From Adineta vaga (taxonomy: Eukaryota > Rotifera), in assembly GCA_021613535.1 (NCBI GenBank), contig CP075496.1, positions 6,634,001-6,698,000 on the forward strand: a DNA stretch of 64,000 nt, given 5' to 3'. Both the position numbers and the translations under genes were made by a program. Below are positions 58,123 through 64,000 of the stretch, piece after piece. Position 1 is the first letter of the stretch. Every line of letters begins with the position of its first letter. A model generated the notes under the pieces. That model made no database searches, was not told the origin of the DNA, and worked only from the letters and a program-made list of their open reading frames with translations.

Positions 58123-61100
58123 CTGTTCAATAAATTAATGTTTATATAAATAAGTATTTTAAAACGAGATGTATTGATGGATATACTGTCTGTAATGATA
58201 TTCTAATAGACAGTAATTCATTTAGTAGAAAAGAAAATGAGAAAGGGTATATTAAAGAATAAAACTAGAAGAATGCGAGATTTCTACATAAGTGAAAGAA
58301 AGAAAAAGAAGGAGAAGGAGACGAAGAAAAAAAACTTTCTTTTGTTTTCAGCTTTACTCTCTTAGACCGTCTAAAAACTATGAAAAGGAGAGAAGAAGAA
58401 ATAATGATGATGAGAAAAAGAAGAAGAAGAGAAGAGTAAAAAATGTTTTAGTAGACGTTGAAACAGAACAAACTACTTCAATTTACATTGAATGAACGAA
58501 CGACACGGACAGGTATGACGCAATCCGTTTGGCAAAGTAACCATTCATAAAAAAAAGAAAAAAGAAAGAAGAAAAAACCGAACAAGAAAGAAAGGAATTC
58601 TACACGTGTTTCATGTCTTCGTTTGATGTTATATTTCTTCAACATGTCTCTTACAGCTTTTTTTACTTTTCTTCGAATAAACTTCTAAGATTAAGTTTTT
58701 GAAAAAAGCACGATACTGTATATAAATACTCATTTGATAAAGAACAGATAATTATACGATGTATGTGAATTGAATAGGAAGAAAATAATTCTTCTGTTCT
58801 CTATGTAACACTATTAGATTCTCCTTGATATTCACAGTAAAAGAAAAGAGAACTATATTTCTTCTTTGAGTCGTTTCTTTTTACTTTTTATACTGGGATT
58901 GTCAGACAGATGTCAACGTTAAAGGACTGAGAAAAAATCATGTTTTTTAACATATGTAACCTTAAAATTTTATAATTGGAGATTCAAGTTTTATTTCGTC
59001 TGCGTGAATGAATATAGGTCATTAGTTTACTATAAATATAAATTCTACTTCGAACGAAAATAGAGAACTACTACCTGAACTGAGGGTTCACTGTCTTGAA
59101 TTGATCAATAGTTAGAATTTGAAATTGAATAGGTGAAAGTTTTCTTCATTTCAAATGAGAGTAAAAGAAGAGAAGACAAAAGATTCATGAATTTGTACAA
59201 AGGAAGAAAAAGAAAGGTGCTATTGGATGATTAATATTTATTAGGTTTCGGAATGTCTCTTAGAATTTTCAATTCTTTTTTTTTTAATGAATAATAATGT
59301 TATGTAAATATATCGATGAATGAAAAAGATTCCATTCATTGATAGAATACATCGAAAGATGTTTGAAAATTCTTTTATGTCTAAATTTATTTTTCTTTTT
59401 AACAAACTAAATATCTAAACGAAGAAGAAGAAGAAAAAGCATGACGACTTTTAGAACATTCGAATAGAAATAGATGACATTTATTAGTTTTCTTTTCTAA
59501 TTAAATTTATAAGTCTCGTTTTAGATAGAAAAAAATTGTGTTCCTACTTGAATTTTGCTCCATTTGAATAGGACATGAAAGAATTGAAATGATCTCTATG
59601 TTCTCATTGAAGAAATGTTTACTGTTCTATGTTGTAAAAATAAAAATAAGTTATATATATTTAGATAAGATTAAGTAAAAAGGAAAGGAGAAAAACTCTA
59701 TTTTACCTGACAGAAAAACTAATCATATATTTTCAAGTTTATCTGATCGAAAAGAAAAGTATATCTTTTCTTTTTTGACATTCATCTGACTAGAAAAATA
59801 ATGAAAACAAAACGAAGATGCAGATGAAGTGTTTAATGAAATTAAATTCTACAGGGTAAAATCAGTTTTTCACGGGTATATTCTATTCTATCAATCAAAT
59901 AATCGAAAGTAAAAAGGAACGATTTTGCTCGATTCGTTACCGAGGTAAAAACATCAACAAATGAAAATCATGACTAACGAATGTATAAACAAAACGATTT
60001 TTTTCAATAGGTTTTATCGAAAGAAAAGATAATATTCTCAATAGATAGCAAGGATTTTATGAAAGAAAATCTCCATTCTTATACTCATTTACCTATTTAT
60101 TGTTTTAAAATCTAAATTTTCTGATTAAACAATCAATCATAGTAATTTATCAAATGCACTTATGAATGAATGATTGTGAAGGTCTATCATATACATATGG
60201 GAAAATGCATGAAACATCAAGAGAAAAGAGAAATGCAAAATATATAAACAAGCGATGACAACCTTGTTTATTAAGGTGATTATTATTTATAACGAAATAT
60301 TATATTGAAGATATATTTCGTTCGTATATGATTGCTTACCAAACGACATGTTTTCTTGTAAGAATTGAGCATTCAGTTGAAGATTGAGGACAATGAGATA
60401 TTGTAGATAGTCAAATCAATATGTATATACATAAACGAGGAAGAAACAAAAAGGAATTTTTCGTCAACATTGAAAATTAGAATATAAATGAAATATAAAA
60501 AAATATATATATATTATGGACGGAATGTTTTCAAATGACAGTTATTTGCGCCTCTTTTTTATATCGGTTGCGCATGACTGAATGCATAGATTGTGAAGCA
60601 AGATAAAGTTATCCTCTCACTCTCTTTTATGTCGAATCATCCTTATCAGTGCAACTTTCTCTCTCTTTTTTTTCTTCACTTGTTTACTATTGCCCTTCAT
60701 TTTTTATGACTGAGAAAAGAATTTAGCTAAGTACACGAATATAATATCTATTCATTCGCCTTTCTTTTTGGTAATGAAAACGATAATAATTTCCAATATA
60801 CATAAATCAAATATCTGTTTTGTATCATCAGCGTCACTAATTCGAATAGAAGATTCATATTCGCTGGTATGGGTATATATATACATATATATATATTATA
60901 CATGAGAATACAAAACGGATATTATCATTTGTATTAGAAAAGACAAAGAAAAACGGAATTTACCAAGAATAAGTTACTAAGATCATTATTAAGGAATGTG
61001 ATTATCGAAATGATGGTGGAGATTGTTCTTAAATCTAGCGATGCAAGAGAGAAAAAAAACAGTTCTTATTTCAATTCGAACAGAAAGAAGAAAAGAAAAG

Positions 61101-64000
61101 GAAAAAAAACATTAATCCAATTACCTATTGTTTATTGTACTCGATGTAAAAAATGACCCGCTATTTCTTTTCATTATCGAATCTACCTGCTTTTTAACTG
61201 AACTTGTAAACTGTCGTTTTTTCCTACTTACATAACTTTTCTGAGAACATGAAACAAATGCGTTTATCTTAGTATTCGTTTATCATATGATAACAGAAAG
61301 TTTTCTCTCTTGCTTTCAATTTTATTCTAAACAAAAGATTATACAACTCAAGGCCGTTTATCATTTTCGACGTTTTGTTTTATCTTTTCTTTGCGATATC
61401 AAGTGCATTAACGAACGGTAAAAAAGAAAGAAGCGCAACTGAATCCCAACTGACCTATGTGCTATGCTAAGTTAAAAAAGAATGTTTGCTTTTTTCTTGT
61501 TTGAAATTAAAAAAAAATTCGATAAGATAAGATGAAAAAACGAACTAGGTGTAAGCCTACGCATTTCTTCGTCATCGTTACAATATCTTATAGCATATAA
61601 TCGATTTTGTCACTCAAAAAAACCAAACTAGTTTTCTATTAATATCTTCTGATATCTTATCTAATCTTCTAACGAAGTACAATATAAAATATGAAGGATT
61701 ACTTAGCAGACTGATTGTATTTTCTTTTCAATCAATACTGTGGTTGGAAGCGTGTACAATTCAGTTCTTTTTCTCTTGCATGAAGGACATATAAATTCAA
61801 TTGTATTGAAATGAATGTAGTATAAACACATGTACTTTTATTCATTCTTTTTTCTTTTCCTAAATTCTCAAATAAATATACTTACAGGTGCGTAATTGAC
61901 GATGGATAAAAATGAAATTAGCGTGAGGATTACGTTTTGATGAGGAATAAATACTCTACTCTTTAATAGAATTCAAAATTTCTTTTTCCTTCTTTTTGTA
62001 ACGATGAAAAGAAAATATATCCTATATAAAACTTTATTATAATTGCAATAGTCATATACCAATTGAAAGTATCTAATGTACGTCTTTATCATGCTGGTTT
62101 ATATTAATTGCCTTATTCTTTTTAGTTCTAGATTTATCAATGTAAACTTCGAGTTTTCTTTTCAAAAACTATATAATATACTTAATTGTAAGATAATTTA
62201 AACTAGAGTATTAATAACTCGAGATAGAAGAAGAGGCGATTCGTACTCTATTTGAAACCTTGCTTTTCTATTCCAATAAAATATGTACTGTCACTATTTC
62301 GTTTTACTTTTCTTTTCCTTGCTCGTTGCACTTTACTTCTTTTTTCTAACCTACCGTATAGCATCAAATTACAAGCATACATTCATGCTAGAGGTGACTA
62401 TGCCCTTCACTAGAATGCATACTGCTAATCCTTTTTTATCAACATTTTTTTATTAGAATATACAATAAGAGCAAAAGTGAAGAAAAAAAATATTCTAGTT
62501 TTCTTTTTTTAGTTTACTAACAGATTGTCGTATGTGTTCGATAGAAAAAAGCTTTTATCTTATCTATAGATCTTACTTAAAATATTCTTTAATTTAGATA
62601 AAGATTTCGGTATCATTCTATCTTGAAGGCTAAATATGCATCAGATTTCTGCAAGGCAACATTGTTTATTTAATTAATAAAATGATTTCATTTCAATGAC
62701 TACATATAACTCATGAGAGATTTATATAAAAAAAAATGAAATTCTGTTTTTATTATACCCTCTATCTATACTAACGTGTAAAGAATCTCGTTGAAATTAG
62801 AATATCGAAAAAGAGATGACTAAATTTTGATTAGTAGACAATGAATGAGGAAGAACCTTTTCAGTTAATGAAAATTTTCCATTAAATATATGAAAATATC
62901 TATAAGATTAAACGGAATCTTTTTGTTAAAAGATATGATTTTTTTATCCAATGTCAAGAAAACCGTCTTTTCTTACTTTAAAGCGATTTTCTGACAATTC
63001 TATGAAGGCGTTTTGATGAGCATCATCATTACCAAATAGAAAAATGCAATCTTTTCCTAAGAAACAAAAAACGAGCACTTTGCTCTACTCGAATCAGCAG
63101 TCTGTCATGATATTTAAAAGGAAAAAAAACATTTTTATCTATTTTCCTACTTTCTCACTTGACAAAATATTTTATGTAAATTACTTTCCAAGAGAAAATG
63201 CATCCTATTTTGTTCTGATACATTAGATTTTCAAGTTTCACTTATTACAATCGTAAATGTACATGTTTCTTTTCTCGTGTATGAAAGAAAGAAACTCACC
63301 AATTATAAATCGTCAATCATACTAGAATTAACCATAGAAAAAGTTCTTTTCCCACTCAATTCAAGCAACAGTATATCTCATTTCTAGTTACTAATTTTCA
63401 AACTATAGTCTAATCGAACGCTTTCTATTAGTGTTTAACATTACTATGGTTTTAAATTAACTAAATCAAAGACAAGAAATATTTCATATTTCGCGAACTC
63501 TTTCATTAGAGGGTTTTCATACGTAATCATAAGTCAAACTTACTTGTTCGATTATTCATTATCTTGTTCTTAATCAGAGACTGTGCCCCAGAATGGAATG
63601 ACGCTAAGGATGAATATATGAATCCATTTATATACGCATCACGTGGGATTATATTTGAAGTATTGAAATGTAACGATAAAATTACTGTCTAACAATGCAT
63701 CGAAAAACTTTCTGACCTTAACCTCAAAATGTTTCAAAAATACAAATACAAATACTCTACTTTTCATATTTATTTTGTACCTGTGATTTCTATTTTGAAT
63801 AGAAATATGAGATATATTCTAGTATAGATTTCATCAATTTTGACATACAACTATCTATTATTGTTCTTTTTTTTCTCAAAGTTCATCGTTGCGTACCTGA
63901 AAAGTCAAATCTATTTTTTTAACAACACACTATTCTTATCATATACAAACAAAACCTTGACTTTTGGTAATCTAACACATACAAGTCTTTCAAATAATGC
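58123..64000. other. Gene-poor region of 5.9 kb, probable upstream region
   Basis: No exon with supported splice sites was found on either strand. Purine-rich (58290-58440) and A/T tracts dominate. The frames at 58292-58495 (Lys/Arg repeats from GAA/AGA) and 63044-63226 are low complexity. On the minus strand, an ATG at 60350-60348 sits just before a GTAAGC donor, which could be a first exon, but joining it to the exon at 58122 gives an early stop. The interval probably holds regulatory sequence and 5' UTR exons of the Ski-like gene. Confidence 0.45.

Noticed and set aside
58292-58495. Lys/Arg-rich open frame
   Set aside because: Produced by GAA/AGA purine repeats; low complexity, no homology.
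1-64000. Transposable elements, viral insertions, CRISPR arrays or long repeats
   Set aside because: No reverse transcriptase, transposase or integrase motifs, no terminal repeats and no long direct repeats were seen beyond microsatellites.

Overview
This window is nuclear DNA of a small metazoan, most likely a rotifer and probably a bdelloid. That assignment is inference from: very AT-rich sequence; coding exons split by many 45-70 base GT-AG introns; animal-only gene families (MAX, Inturned, FGD-type RhoGEF, SLCO transporter, rhodopsin-like GPCR, TDRKH-like KH protein); two bacterial-looking enzymes among intron-rich animal genes; and a splice acceptor almost touching the start codon of many genes, which suits spliced-leader trans-splicing. 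I see no transposon, rRNA, tRNA or CRISPR array. Exons were joined by hand from acceptor/donor sites plus codon phase. Unless noted, the summed exon lengths are multiples of three.

Layout. 0.2-0.5 kb (-): tiny one-pass membrane protein. 1.3-2.8 kb (+): secreted, anchored chitin-binding (CBM14) protein. 4.6-7.0 kb (+): SLCO/OATP transporter with Kazal domain. 8.1-9.2 kb (+): intronless metallo-beta-lactamase-fold ectoprotein. 9.3-10.2 kb (-): ribosomal protein eL22. 12.0-17.5 kb (-): 1010-residue disordered scaffold with PP1-docking and AKAP-like motifs. 18.6-19.8 kb (-): class III CoA-transferase. 20.4-21.7 kb (-): Cys-rich type I membrane protein. 23.0-25.2 kb (-): GPCR. 25.2-31.0 kb: gene-poor.

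31.1-32.3 kb (+): membrane-anchored double-KH protein, followed after about 50 bases by MAX (32.4-33.0 kb, +). 33.5-36.2 kb (+): FGD-like DH-PH-FYVE-PH protein with a frame break in the DH domain. 36.3-37.9 kb (-): EF-hand/proline-rich protein with an IIIERW-type module. 39.1-41.9 kb (+): Inturned. 43.3-44.6 kb (+): coiled-coil protein. 44.8-47.9 kb (+): secreted protein with two degenerate vWA-like domains. 48.8-50.2 kb (-): unrecognised nine-exon gene. 52.4-58.1 kb (-): large Ser/Pro-rich protein with a Ski-type SMAD4-binding zinc module and two apparent frame breaks. 58.1-64.0 kb: no supported gene.

The genes do not form one pathway. Local arrangements worth noting are the KH/MAX tandem with operon-like spacing, the convergent pairs MBL/eL22 and FGD/EF-hand whose stops lie about 100 bases apart, and the divergent pair EF-hand/Inturned.
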